From NCBI GenBank assembly GCA_964468725.1, contig CAYXVU010000016.1, forward strand, positions 1 through 44,620: 44,620 nucleotides of DNA. Reading direction: 5' to 3'. Source of the stretch: CAYXVU01 sp964468725 (GTDB lineage Bacteria; Acidobacteriota; Blastocatellia; UBA7656). Of this stretch, positions 8,719 through 18,168 are shown piece after piece; the first letter of the stretch is position 1; the number at the start of each line of letters is the position of its first letter. A program made the position numbers and the translations under genes. The notes below the pieces were generated by a model. The model searched no databases, was not told where the DNA came from, and worked only from the letters and a program-made list of their open reading frames with translations.

Positions 8719-10596
8719 CTACTTGGAATTGTCGGGTTGTTGGAAGCACCCATTTCCGGAGGTCTCCGGCGGCTGACCTTGATCTTTCAGACGCTGTTTG
8801 ACCACCTCCATAAATTTCCCTGCCACATCCTTTTCCACGTAATCCATATAGCGATAGCTCGCCTGCTTTTTCTCTCCGGCCTTGTCCAGAGCGAAGCCGA
8901 TGAAGGCTAAGAGTTGAAAGTCGGTCTTGTCGATTTCAAGAGCGCGCTCAAATTGCTGAGCGGCCTCGGCGTACAATTTTGCGTCGTACAGCGAGAGGCC
9001 GTAGTTGATGAAAAATTTTGCATTCGGTTGCAACCCGCGGCTCTCCATCTGCGCCAGGGCAGCCTTGAATCTCGAAAGCGCCGCCGGATTTTTACAAGCA
9101 TCGGCAAAAGCCAGCGCCAAACTTTCGTTAGCCTCCGGGTAAATCGGCTGTAGGGTAAGGGCCTTATTGAATTCATCTATAGCGCGGTCGTTTTCCTGGA
9201 TCGCCTCACGCCACTGCTGGTTTTTGGCGAAAGCGCGGGCTTTTTCTTGAAACTGTTTGCCTCTTTGATAGTGCTCAACTGCCGTCGCATTGGGCAAAAG
9301 CGCCGTGCTTGAGGCTTGCGAGTCCAGCGCCGGAGTGGAGGTAGGTAATGGAGTTGTCGGGCGGAAGTAGAGCCAGGCCACAACCCCTAAGAGCACGAGG
9401 AGTACGACAGATGCTAACGCCACTGCCCATGAGATTTTCTTCTTTTGCAGAGGTAACACTGGCGGCGGAGTGACAGTCGGAGTTGTGTCTGGGGATGGGG
9501 GGGAGGGAGAGGGAAGCGGCTGCGACACAGCCGGGGGAATCGGGGGCACGACCACATCAGAGGGCGTCACTTGCGGCCATGTTGTGCCTGATTGAGTATC
9601 TCTATGATCCGGAGAAGTGATAGTCGTTTGCGACTGTGCTGCTGCATTGAAGGCGGTCAGGAAATCACGAATCGTCGGCGTGCGCGCTTTGCGGTCGCGC
9701 GCTAAGGCCGCCATGACGACGCGCTCAATTTGCGGGCTGATCCCTTGATGAAACCAACGCAAGGGGATGGGATCGCGGGTAAGTCGGTCAGACAGCAGTT
9801 TCTGCGGCGCTTTGCTCTCGAATGGCAATCTCCCCGTCAGCATCTCATACACCATGAGGGCAAAGCTGTAGACATCGCTACGCGGGTCTAGCACTTCACC
9901 GCTCACTTGCTCGGGTGACATATAGGCTGGCGTGCCTTTGATAATGCCGATTGAGGTTGAAGAGTAGTCAGACGAGGGCATCAGCGATTTGGCAATCCCA
10001 AAATCCATAAGTTTGACTTCATCTTGCTGGTCGCGGCGACGGACGAGCATCACATTAGCAGGCTTCAAGTCCCGGTGCAGGATGTTGGCTTGATGGAGGG
10101 CGATAAGCGCCTCCCCCAATTGATTCACGATTGTCATCGCACGCTCAAGCGGAAAAGGCCCCTGTTTTTCCACCACGGTTTTCAAGGTTTCGCCCTCAAT
10201 GTATTCCATGGCCAAATAGAACTGCTGTTGGTTGCTCCCCCCATCATCATAGGTTCCGGAGTCATAGATCGTTACGATATGCGGATGGTTGATCCGGCTG
10301 GCAATCCAAGCCTCTTTTTTGAAGTCCTTGAGCGCCTGCTCGCTCTCTTCCGGATCCTGCAATCGGTGACCCCGGATGATCTTCACGGCGCAATCCCGTT
10401 TCAAGCTCTCTTGGTGTGCTTTATAGACGCGCCCCATCCCGCCTTCGCCGATGAGTTGGGTAAGCCGGAAACGCCCAGCCATGAGTTTTCCCAGCATCGG
10501 ATCGCGAGAATCTTGATGAATAACCTCCGTCCCATCAACGACACAAAAGTGAGTCATATCGGAATAAATCGCTTTACACTGCGGGCAGCTCTTCAT
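8719..10596 (-). CDS. Transmembrane Ser/Thr protein kinase with zinc ribbon and TPR domain
   Basis: A 625-residue PknB-type kinase. The N-terminus has a short zinc-ribbon-like motif (CPQC, then FC at 17-18). The kinase domain runs from about 43 to 310: glycine loop GEGGMG (50-55), invariant lysine in CAVKII (K72), catalytic HRDLKPAN (174-181) and DFG (198-200), then activation-loop GTPAYMSPEQ. A Pro-rich linker leads to one membrane helix (WAVALASVVLLVLLGVVAWLYF, about 390-412). A C-terminal region of about 200 residues holds TPR-like repeats (about 440-600). With the kinase in the cytosol, the TPRs would lie outside the membrane, a plausible sensor or scaffold. A good ribosome site (GAAAGGT) precedes the ATG. 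It faces the two exported-protein genes convergently. All catalytic residues are present. Confidence 0.92.
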   Translation of the reverse strand: MKSCPQCKAIYSDMTHFCVVDGTEVIHQDSRDPMLGKLMAGRFRLTQLIGEGGMGRVYKAHQESLKRDCAVKIIRGHRLQDPEESEQALKDFKKEAWIASRINHPHIVTIYDSGTYDDGGSNQQQFYLAMEYIEGETLKTVVEKQGPFPLERAMTIVNQLGEALIALHQANILHRDLKPANVMLVRRRDQQDEVKLMDFGIAKSLMPSSDYSSTSIGIIKGTPAYMSPEQVSGEVLDPRSDVYSFALMVYEMLTGRLPFESKAPQKLLSDRLTRDPIPLRWFHQGISPQIERVVMAALARDRKARTPTIRDFLTAFNAAAQSQTTITSPDHRDTQSGTTWPQVTPSDVVVPPIPPAVSQPLPSPSPPSPDTTPTVTPPPVLPLQKKKISWAVALASVVLLVLLGVVAWLYFRPTTPLPTSTPALDSQASSTALLPNATAVEHYQRGKQFQEKARAFAKNQQWREAIQENDRAIDEFNKALTLQPIYPEANESLALAFADACKNPAALSRFKAALAQMESRGLQPNAKFFINYGLSLYDAKLYAEAAQQFERALEIDKTDFQLLAFIGFALDKAGEKKQASYRYMDYVEKDVAGKFMEVVKQRLKDQGQPPETSGNGCFQQPDNSK

Positions 10597-10735
10597 ACGA
10601 TTTACCTTTCAGATTTGAACTGTAGGAGCTATATGCCAAACTCGATAGAGCCCTTATCCACCGATTTGCCGTTGGACGTGATGGAGTCTAGCACTTTTTC
10701 AGTGATTCGTTTAGGGAAGATAACTCTTTGAGGTT

Positions 10736-10885
10736 CTAGTTCGATGCTTTGTGGACTTGTCCGGCTTTCATTACGAAACGGATACAACTTAAGGCTTTGA
10801 TGTCGGCGAGCGGGTTGCCTTCGACGGCGATGAGGTCGGCGGATTTGCCCGTTTCAATCGTGCCGATCTGCTTCTTCATCCGTTT
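10736..10885 (-). pseudogene. C-terminal remnant of an imidazolonepropionase-like amidohydrolase
   Basis: The minus strand reads KQIGTIETGKSADLIAVEGN, then PLADIKALSCIRFVMKAGQVHK and a TAG at 10736-10738. This is the characteristic C-terminal strand of metal-dependent amidohydrolases, in which the chain returns to the small beta-sandwich domain. Upstream of about 10885 the likeness ends abruptly, and none of the catalytic TIM-barrel domain (more than 300 residues) is present. It is therefore a truncated relic, probably left by deletion between the kinase and the M28 peptidase genes. The remainder of 10597-11072 has no gene I can support. Confidence 0.75.
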
Positions 10886-11072
10886 CTATTATGAGGAAAG
10901 GTTGAGCAGAAAAAATAGCTCGTAGATGAATGCCGATGCGCTGGATGAACACGAACAAGCCTGATTGATCTGTGCCTTCCTCATCCGCCCAATCTGGCTT
11001 CGATCTTCTCCGAAAACGCAATGCTTCTGAAACGTCGGCAGCCAATGGCTCACAACCCATTCGCGCGTTCGA

Positions 11073-11102
11073 TTGCGTGCGCCGATGGGCGATGTATATA
11101 CT
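11073..11102 (+). promoter_or_regulatory. Candidate promoter for the M28 peptidase
   Basis: TTGCGT (11073-11078) and TATACT (11097-11102) are separated by 18 bases and lie 30 bases before the ATG at 11132, so transcription would start close to the ribosome site. Match made by eye. Confidence 0.4.
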
Positions 11103-11131
11103 GGGCGCGGCCCGATTCGGAGGAAGATCAC

Positions 11132-13324
11132 ATGCACACAGTTACTCTCAAGAAGCTCGTCGGCGTGATGGCATTGGTTGCCTGTGTTGGCAACGGGATT
11201 GTGCCGGTTGCCTTCGCACAATCGAATGGCGCAAGCGCGCACACCTTGCGCGGCTATACGGACGCGAATGCGAAGACCCACATGGCATGGGAAGAGAAGC
11301 TGCGCGCCGTGCCTAGTCCCGATCTGCTGCGCGAATATATGAAGCATCTCTCCGCCGAACCGCATCACGTCGGCACCGCATACGGCAAACAGAACGCCGA
11401 GTACATGCGCGACAAGTTTCGCGCCTGGGGGTTCAAAGCTGAACTCGAAGAGTTCGATGTGTTGTTCCCTACACCGAAAGAGCGAATGGTCGAGATGGTC
11501 GCGCCGAGCAAATTCACCTTGTCGCTGAAAGAGCCGATCATCAAAGAAGACCCGGATTCGGGCGACGCCGGACAACTGCCAACCTACAACGCTTTCTCCG
11601 CCGATGGCGATGTCACAGGCGAATTGGTCTATGTCAATTATGGCGTGCCCGCCGATTACGAAGTCCTCAAACGCTTAGGCGTAGATGTGAAGGGCAAGAT
11701 CGTCATTGCGCGTTATGGCGGCAGTTGGCGTGGCATCAAACCGAAGGTCGCCTATGAAAACGGCGCGATTGGCTGTTTGATCTACTCCGACCCGCGCGAC
11801 GACGGCTACTATCAAGGCGATGTGTATCCGAAAGGCCCTTATCGCAACGAGACCGGCGTGCAACGCGGTTCGGTGATGGATATGCCCATTCATCCTGGCG
11901 ACCCGCTCACGCCCGGTTGGGGGGCGACCAAAACGGCGCGCCGCTTGAAACGCGAAGAAGCGGCGACGATTATGAAGATTCCGGTGCTGCCCATCTCTTA
12001 CGGTGATGCGCTGCCGTTGTTGAAAGCTTTGAGCGGGCCAGTCGCGCCCGAAGCGTGGCGCGGCGCGTTGCCGATCACCTATCACCTCGGCGCAGGGCCG
12101 ACCAAAGTGCATCTCAAACTCTCTTTCGATTGGTCAATCAAGACGCTCTACAACGTCATCGCACGCATTGACGGCAGCGAATACCCCGATGAGTGGATCG
12201 TCTACGGCAACCATCACGATGCCTGGGTCAATGGCGCGCAAGACCCCATCAGCGGCATGGTGACGGTGATGGAGGCCGGTCGCGCGATGGGCGAGATGCT
12301 CAAACAGGGTTGGCGACCCAAACGCACGATCATCTTGTGCGCGTGGGATGGCGAAGAGCCTGCCTTGCTCGGTTCGACCGAGTGGGCTGAGCAGCACGCT
12401 GAAGAGTTGAAAGAGAAAGCCGTCGTCTATTTGAACTCCGACAGCACGGGCAAAGGCTGGTTCGGCGCGGGCGGCTCGCATACGTTGGAACGCTTCGTCA
12501 ACGAAGTCGCCCGCGACGTTGCGCAGCCGAAGATGAGCAAGACGATGCTCGAAGCTCTGCGCGACCGCACACTGGAAACGGCGAGGAACGAAGCCGACAG
12601 GCAGACGATTCGCCAACGCCGCGACCTGCGCATCAGCGCCCTCGGTTCAGGTTCCGACTATACGCCATTCATTCAACATCTCGGCATCGCCTCGCTCAAC
12701 ACCGGCATGGGCGGCATGGATGGCGGCGGCATCTATCACTCGATATATGATACCTTCACGTGGTACACGCGCTTTTCCGATGGCACTTTCGAATATGGTC
12801 GCGGGTTGGCACAAGCCAACAGCACGATTGTCAAACGGCTCGCCGATGCCGACGTGTTGCCCTTCGAGTTCGGCAATCTGGCCGATACGGTCAGCGGCTA
12901 CATTGCGGAGTTGGAGCGGCTGGCAAAAGAGAGCAACCCGCCGACGCCGGTCAGCCTTGCGCCGCTTCGAACGGCTAACGAGCAACTTGCCGCCAGCGCC
13001 GCGCGCTACGAGTCGGCGCTCGCCAAAGCGCAGGCCAACGGCTTTACCGGCGTGCAGAAAAAGGCGCTCAACCAACTGCTCTTCACTTCGGAGAGAAGGC
13101 TGACCAACGACGCAGGTTTGCCGCGTCGCCCCTGGTTCAAACATCAACTCTATGCGCCCGGGTTTTATACGGGCTATGGCGTGAAGACCATCCCCGGCGT
13201 GCGCGAGGCGTTAGAACAAAAGCTGTGGCAAGAGATCGAGCCGCAGATGAGAAACGTCACTGCGGCGCTTCAATCCATCACCTCGCAGATTGACCGGGCG
13301 ACGGCGATGCTCGAAGGGCAGTAA
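11132..13324 (+). CDS. Exported M28 metallopeptidase, glutamate carboxypeptidase II-like
   Basis: A 730-residue exported zinc peptidase of the M28B group, like human glutamate carboxypeptidase II. A signal peptide (cleavage near AFA-QS, residue 29) is followed by a mixed catalytic and protease-associated (PA) region. The co-catalytic zinc site can be traced: H361 in GNHHDAW, D371 in QDPISG, the Glu pair in WDGEEPAL, the Asp in YLNSDS and the His in GIYHSIYDTF. H361 and D371 keep the same spacing as H377 and D387 of the human enzyme. A transferrin-receptor-like helical dimerisation domain forms the C-terminus. The frame is open from 11021, but the ATG at 11132 has a strong site (GGAGGAAG) and starts the signal peptide. 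It probably removes C-terminal residues from peptides in the periplasm. Confidence 0.93.
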   Translation: MHTVTLKKLVGVMALVACVGNGIVPVAFAQSNGASAHTLRGYTDANAKTHMAWEEKLRAVPSPDLLREYMKHLSAEPHHVGTAYGKQNAEYMRDKFRAWGFKAELEEFDVLFPTPKERMVEMVAPSKFTLSLKEPIIKEDPDSGDAGQLPTYNAFSADGDVTGELVYVNYGVPADYEVLKRLGVDVKGKIVIARYGGSWRGIKPKVAYENGAIGCLIYSDPRDDGYYQGDVYPKGPYRNETGVQRGSVMDMPIHPGDPLTPGWGATKTARRLKREEAATIMKIPVLPISYGDALPLLKALSGPVAPEAWRGALPITYHLGAGPTKVHLKLSFDWSIKTLYNVIARIDGSEYPDEWIVYGNHHDAWVNGAQDPISGMVTVMEAGRAMGEMLKQGWRPKRTIILCAWDGEEPALLGSTEWAEQHAEELKEKAVVYLNSDSTGKGWFGAGGSHTLERFVNEVARDVAQPKMSKTMLEALRDRTLETARNEADRQTIRQRRDLRISALGSGSDYTPFIQHLGIASLNTGMGGMDGGGIYHSIYDTFTWYTRFSDGTFEYGRGLAQANSTIVKRLADADVLPFEFGNLADTVSGYIAELERLAKESNPPTPVSLAPLRTANEQLAASAARYESALAKAQANGFTGVQKKALNQLLFTSERRLTNDAGLPRRPWFKHQLYAPGFYTGYGVKTIPGVREALEQKLWQEIEPQMRNVTAALQSITSQIDRATAMLEGQ

Positions 13325-13359
13325 TCAACTTGGGCGGGTCATTTTATTGAACGAAATCT

Positions 13360-13402
13360 CGGATGGGTGAGCAATTGGTACGACAATTCGTTCACCCATC
13401 CG
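13360..13402. terminator. Long hairpin downstream of the M28 gene
   Basis: CGGATGGGTGAGCAATTG and CAATTCGTTCACCCATCCG form an almost perfect stem of about 18 base pairs with a six-base loop, 36 bases after the stop codon. No T-run follows, so it may act as an mRNA 3' stabiliser or a factor-dependent terminator. Confidence 0.5.
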
Positions 13403-14050
13403 GGTTGCTGAGTTCAAAAGTCTGCCGTCAATTTATCGGGTTTCAGCATAAGAAAAATGAGCGCCGCGTGAGATCGTTGTGAATCCGCACGGGGCAGAGG
13501 GCTTGCAGGCGTAAAGCAGCAGCCGGTCGGCAAGGGCGGGAGAGTCTTTTTACTTTTCATCAACATCTTTTTACATAGTTTTTTCGCAACCTTCCTTCCA
13601 ACGATCATTCAAGAGTGAGGTTATAGAATCTATTGAGCCAATCCTCTCGATGATTTACCCAGCCTTTATGGCTTTTGCGTAAAGAAGGGTTGTTGAGAGA
13701 GGCAATAGATAATAACTCACAGAGCCCGATCTAACCAATTACAGCGCAAACCGTAACAACATCAGATGTTGCGTAAGTAAAAAATGGCTTGCTAACAGCC
13801 AGAATCATGATTCACACCGACCTTTACGAAGGGTCTACTGCCCTGTTGCAATCGAAGCGATAGCCGAGACGGAAGGCTGCTATCGCTATCGCGACGCCTC
13901 TCCTAAACCGTCCATTTGGCGGGCAGTCCGTTGCCTGCGTGGCGTTAGCTTTCGGTTGGCAAACCATCACAATTTTAGTTGGCACTGGTTTGGCATCCAG
14001 ACATTCAACTCAGAACCCCCTGCGTTCTGGTTTCTAAGGAGGACTAAGAC
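13403..14050 (+). other. Long leader region before the S8-like gene
   Basis: No gene is supported here. A 64-codon minus-strand frame at 13414-13608 is low-complexity and lacks a ribosome site. At about 13855-13890 AGCGATAG and CTATCGCT bracket a hairpin, and at about 13960-13998 CAAACCA and TGGTTTG bracket another. The 3' end carries a strong ribosome site (AAGGAGG) before the GTG at 14051. The structures suggest an untranslated leader, but I could not match a known riboswitch class. Confidence 0.4.
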
Positions 14051-16780
14051 GTGAAACGAACCATAACTTTGCTTCTCGGCATTGTCATTGTCACGCTGCT
14101 AGCGACGGTTAGCGCGTTGATGCAATCACAATCCCAACCCTCGCCCTCTGACCTGTACAACCATCTGGGAATTATCGCGCCGGTAGCCGAGCCTTACCTG
14201 AGCCAGAGTCGGCAACATAAGTTGCTATTTCAGACCGGAGGGTCTGCTGCCGAAGCAGAACTGGCTGTTTATGAGGAATTGAAACGAAGCGGCGGCATTC
14301 TGCAAGAAGTTGACTACGGCAGCTTCAAAATGGTTGTGGTTGACGAGTATTTCATCGGCGGACGTGATGCCCTCCTTCGCCTTGGCAATCGGGTGCGCGA
14401 TGATTTCAACCTCATCAGTTTGGGCGGGCATGATTTGGATACGACCGCTCCCGAAGCCACCCTGAACCAACTGCCGATGGAGTTGCGCCAGTCGGATATG
14501 GCGCAAGCGCTGGCGCGCGGCGGCGCTCCGCGTGGCGGGCTCTATCTGGCGCAGTTCATCGGCCCGGTACAAGATAAGTGGCTGACCGCGCTTGAGCAGA
14601 CAGGCGCAGAACTGGTTAGCTACGTCGGCGCCAACGCCTATCTGGTCAGCGCCAGCCCGCGTTCTGCGATGAAGCTGCTGCGCCTGAAGCAGAAAAAATC
14701 CTTCCTCCAATTTCTCGGCGATTACGAGCCTGCTTTTCGCCTCTCTCCATACCTGCAAGCGATTCGCACCCGCACCGATCTGCCAACGGTTGCCATCAAA
14801 GTGCAACTATTACAAGGCGCAGAAACGGCGACTGCGGAAGCCCTTCTGCAAAGCTGGGCTACTGAACCGCTCCTCTCCTATCCAAACCTGAAACATCGCA
14901 TCGTTGCGATGAGCGTCGCCCCGAGTCGCCTAACGGAAATGGCGCGCCTTGGTGCAGTGCTTACGGTAAGGGAAGCCGTTTCATCATCGGCAACGCCATC
15001 CGGCAACATAGGCGCAGTGGCCAAACGCGGTGACCTGACCGTCGATGTACGCGACACGCAACCCAGTTTGGCCATGCATCGGGCACGGCAAGCCGTCTCG
15101 ATGGAGTCAGAGACGATGGCCGACTCGCTGGCCTTGAGCGGACAGGCTGAGGGTTATGAACTCGATCAAACACAGATTCTTACGGCCACAGGTCAAACCC
15201 ATCGCTTGGCTGGACGGATCACGGACTCTGTGAAACCCACACGCATTGCGCTGGCTTGGAACTCTCCGCGCACCGCCGTCGGCGCAACACCCTTGGTGAA
15301 TGACCTCGATTTAGAAGTGGCGATCAACGGCGCAATCTATAAAGGCAATGTCTTTTCTGACAACGCCTCAATCAGCGGTGGCGCTGCCGATCACCGCAAT
15401 TCGCTGGAAGCCATTATCCTGCCAGCAGGCCTGGCAGGTGAATTCACCTTGACAGTCAGAGCTGCCAATCTGACGGCGGACGGAGCGCCGGAGCAGGCGG
15501 GGCGTACCGATCAGGATTTCGCTCTCGTCGTTGTCAATGCGGCCATTTGCCCGAGTGTATCCATCTTTCCGACCAACTTTAACCTCTTTGCTGTTGAAGG
15601 CGTTTCTGTGTTTGCGACGAATTCGATCAGCCTCTCCAGCAATCCATCGAACATTCCCTTTACGGCTGCTCGCGGCCTGTTTTCCAGTTGGATTGATGTG
15701 TTACCGTGCGCCTTTTGCCAAACCCCGGACTCGGTACGATTCCGAGCGCCGTATCCGTTCGGATTGTCCAGGGGCTTCTACAGTGGCAGCGTGGAAATTC
15801 GAGTCGGCGACTGTACCTTCCCAAACACTGTCCATGTTAACTTGGATGTTGCGCCGCCGAGCCTCTTCCTCAGCCCCGCGAGCTTGAGTTTCACGGCTCC
15901 GGCGGGAGGCCCGAATCCGGCCAATCAATCGTTCATCGTCTCCACCAATACCACCGCTATGAGTTGGAGCCTGACCTCCAACGCGAGTTGGTTATCGGCA
16001 AGCCCAACCTCCGGCACAGCAGCATCATCTTCCTCTGTTTCGGTTGGCGTCAACGTTGCCGGATTAGCGCCGGGAACCTATACGGGAACGATCACCGTCA
16101 CCGCGCCGTCGGCTGGCAACTCGCCGCGCACTCTGACAGTCACGCTCAATGTCGCAACCCCGCAAATCGGCGTCAATCCCACTAGCCTGACTTTTACGAC
16201 GGGCACGACGGGAGCCAATCCACCGGCAAAGACCATCTCGATTACCAACACCGGCATTGGTACGCTTAACTGGACGGCGACCGACAACCGGCCATGGATT
16301 ACGGTAAGCCCAACCTCCGGCACGGCTCCCTCATCGCTTTCTGTGGCGATCAATAAAACCGGACTCGCAGTCGGAACCTATACCGGAACCGTGACGATCA
16401 GCGCGCCGGGAGCTTCAAACTCTCCCGTCAACATCCCCATTACACTGGTTATCAGCAACACGCCCATCATTAGCGTGACGCCAACCAGCCTCATCTTTAT
16501 TTCGCGCAATGGGGCGTTACCGGCTCCCAAGACGTTGAGCCTCAGCAACGGCGGCGGCGGTACGCTCAATTGGAATGCCAGCAGCAACGTTTCGTGGTTG
16601 TCTGTCAGTCCGACTTCCGGGACTGCCCCATCCACGCTCACCGTATCGGTTGACCCGTTCGGCCTCGATATTGGCACCTATTCGGGCGCGATTACCCTGA
16701 CCGCAGCCGGAGCAAGTCCGGTAACGGTACCGGTCACCTTGACCATTTTTGAGCGCATCCGACCGCCGATTGAGCCGTAA
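14051..16780 (+). CDS. Exported S8-like protein lacking the catalytic domain, with BACON-type modules
   Basis: A 909-residue exported protein (signal peptide residues about 1-24; GTG start after a strong AAGGAGG site). Residues about 30-310 resemble the N-terminal extension of large subtilisin-family (S8) proteases, e.g. GGLYLAQFIGPVQDKWLTAL. Residues about 376-497 match the beta-sandwich that follows the catalytic domain in Kp43-like proteases (LAGRITDSVKPTRIALAWNS, VNDLDLEVAINGAIYKGN, ending DQDFALVVVNA). Between them, where about 300 residues with the Asp/His/Ser triad should be, only about 60 residues remain, with no HGTHVAG- or GTSMA-type motif. Residues about 500-900 hold three or four BACON-like modules with the signature WLSVSPTSGTAPS. 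It is probably not a protease, and may be a binding or adhesive surface protein. Confidence 0.75.
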   Translation: MKRTITLLLGIVIVTLLATVSALMQSQSQPSPSDLYNHLGIIAPVAEPYLSQSRQHKLLFQTGGSAAEAELAVYEELKRSGGILQEVDYGSFKMVVVDEYFIGGRDALLRLGNRVRDDFNLISLGGHDLDTTAPEATLNQLPMELRQSDMAQALARGGAPRGGLYLAQFIGPVQDKWLTALEQTGAELVSYVGANAYLVSASPRSAMKLLRLKQKKSFLQFLGDYEPAFRLSPYLQAIRTRTDLPTVAIKVQLLQGAETATAEALLQSWATEPLLSYPNLKHRIVAMSVAPSRLTEMARLGAVLTVREAVSSSATPSGNIGAVAKRGDLTVDVRDTQPSLAMHRARQAVSMESETMADSLALSGQAEGYELDQTQILTATGQTHRLAGRITDSVKPTRIALAWNSPRTAVGATPLVNDLDLEVAINGAIYKGNVFSDNASISGGAADHRNSLEAIILPAGLAGEFTLTVRAANLTADGAPEQAGRTDQDFALVVVNAAICPSVSIFPTNFNLFAVEGVSVFATNSISLSSNPSNIPFTAARGLFSSWIDVLPCAFCQTPDSVRFRAPYPFGLSRGFYSGSVEIRVGDCTFPNTVHVNLDVAPPSLFLSPASLSFTAPAGGPNPANQSFIVSTNTTAMSWSLTSNASWLSASPTSGTAASSSSVSVGVNVAGLAPGTYTGTITVTAPSAGNSPRTLTVTLNVATPQIGVNPTSLTFTTGTTGANPPAKTISITNTGIGTLNWTATDNRPWITVSPTSGTAPSSLSVAINKTGLAVGTYTGTVTISAPGASNSPVNIPITLVISNTPIISVTPTSLIFISRNGALPAPKTLSLSNGGGGTLNWNASSNVSWLSVSPTSGTAPSTLTVSVDPFGLDIGTYSGAITLTAAGASPVTVPVTLTIFERIRPPIEP

Positions 16781-16980
16781 GCAGAGGGCGTCTTCCCTTC
16801 GCTGGTCAAGGTCGCAAGCCTGACCGCCGGATGGCGCAATTTCGCCTTGTCAATCGCGCAGGGGGCGAGCCGCGTGGAGCGTTGGCTGAGAAAGCAAGCC
16901 GACGAAACACGAAACTCTCCCCCTGCGCTTTTCATAGCCTTTTACCCCGGTCATCTGCCGGACGGCGGGCGCAGCAGCAA

Positions 16981-17024
16981 TCTCTTTGTGTTGCCTTTGC
17001 GCCTCTGCGTCTTTGCGTTGAATC
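16981..17024. repeat. Dispersed CGCAAAGACGCAGAGG-type repeat
   Basis: The minus strand reads CGCAAAGACGCAGAGGCGCA followed by AAGGCAACACAAAGAG. This purine-rich motif recurs between genes in many unrelated bacteria and often creates spurious small frames. It lies between the convergent S8-like and prolyl aminopeptidase genes. I see nothing else recognisable in 16781-17064. Confidence 0.55.
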
Positions 17025-17064
17025 GGCGATGGCCGACCCGCAAACTGCCGGGGAAGAACGCGGG

Positions 17065-18006
17065 TTAGCGGAAGCGGTCTGTCGCTTCGATGAGCGCGCT
17101 GGTGTTGCCCGGTTCGAAGGCCGAATGTCCGGCATCGGGAATAACGCGCAGATCAGCTTCCGGCCAGGCTCGATGCAACTCCCATGCGCTGGCCATCGGG
17201 CAGACCATGTCATAGCGCCCTTGCACGATGACCGCAGGGATGTGGCGAATCTTTTCGATGTTGCGAATCAATTGATCTTCCGGGTCGAAGAAGCAATCGT
17301 TGATAAAGTAATGGCATTCGATGCGCGCTAAGGCGACAGCTTTTTCCGGCGAGCCGAAATCGTCAATCAGATTTTGATCAATGTAGAGCTTTGAGGCGCT
17401 GCCTTCCCACACGCTCCACGCTTGAGCGGCGGCAAAGCGCGTCGCTTCGTCATCGCTCGTCAAGCGGCGATAATAGGCGCTCACCATATCCTCGCGTTCG
17501 GCTTCGGGTATCAGGCTGAGAAAGTCTTCCCACTTGTCAGGAAAGACCGCATCCGCGCCTTTCTTATAGAGCCAGTCGGCTTCCCACGGGCGGCCTAAAA
17601 AGATGCCGCGCAGCACCAGCGCCAACGTTCTGTCTGGATGCGTCTCTGCATAGGCGAGCGCCAACGTGCTGCCCCACGAGCCGCCGAAGACTACCCAATT
17701 TTCGATGCTCAGATGTTCGCGCAAGGTTTCGATGTCGGCGACCAGATGCCACGTCGTATTGTCTTCGAGGTTGCCGTAAGGCGTGCTTTTGCCGCAGCCG
17801 CGCTGATCGAACAAGACGATGCGATAGGCCGCCGGATCAAAGAAGCGACGATAATCGGGAACCGTGCCGCCGCCCGGCCCGCCGTGCAAAAAGACGACGG
17901 CTTTGCCTTGCGGATTGCCGCTCTGTTCATAGTACAAGGTGTGTACGGGCGAGACGGCGAGCATGCCTTGATCGTAAGGTTCTATAGGGTCATAAAAAGT
18001 TCGCAT
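17065..18006 (-). CDS. pip: Prolyl aminopeptidase (S33 alpha/beta hydrolase)
   Basis: A 313-residue proline iminopeptidase, which removes N-terminal proline from peptides in the cytosol. The oxyanion-hole motif HGGPGGG (about residues 41-47), DQRGCGKSTPY, and the nucleophile elbow GGSWGSTLALAYAETHPD (Ser near residue 110) are diagnostic. The acid in GRYDMVCP and the histidine in DAGHSAFEPG complete the triad. Length and the N-terminal YDPIEPYDQGML block are typical of family S33 prolyl aminopeptidases. A good ribosome site (GAAAGGAA) precedes the ATG. No signal peptide is present. It fits a peptide-degrading lifestyle together with the M28 enzyme nearby. Confidence 0.95.
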   Translation of the reverse strand: MRTFYDPIEPYDQGMLAVSPVHTLYYEQSGNPQGKAVVFLHGGPGGGTVPDYRRFFDPAAYRIVLFDQRGCGKSTPYGNLEDNTTWHLVADIETLREHLSIENWVVFGGSWGSTLALAYAETHPDRTLALVLRGIFLGRPWEADWLYKKGADAVFPDKWEDFLSLIPEAEREDMVSAYYRRLTSDDEATRFAAAQAWSVWEGSASKLYIDQNLIDDFGSPEKAVALARIECHYFINDCFFDPEDQLIRNIEKIRHIPAVIVQGRYDMVCPMASAWELHRAWPEADLRVIPDAGHSAFEPGNTSALIEATDRFR

Positions 18007-18168
18007 CGGTCGTATTCCTTTCTTTTGATCTGCACGATGATGACGGAGCGAGGTCTACCCATCTAGGTCTTTGAAAAGAAGCCGCGCCAGCAAGAAACGA
18101 TGCGAGGGCACATGAATCAGAGGCCAGCTTGCGGGCGTCTTCGCTTAGGGTATGACTTTCTAACCGCG

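Noticed and set aside
13840..14050. Possible cyclic-di-GMP (GEMM) riboswitch before the S8-like gene
   Set aside because: The conserved GEMM core words are absent; only generic stems were seen.
14051..16780. Annotation as an active subtilisin-like protease
   Set aside because: None of the three catalytic motifs can be found in the frame.
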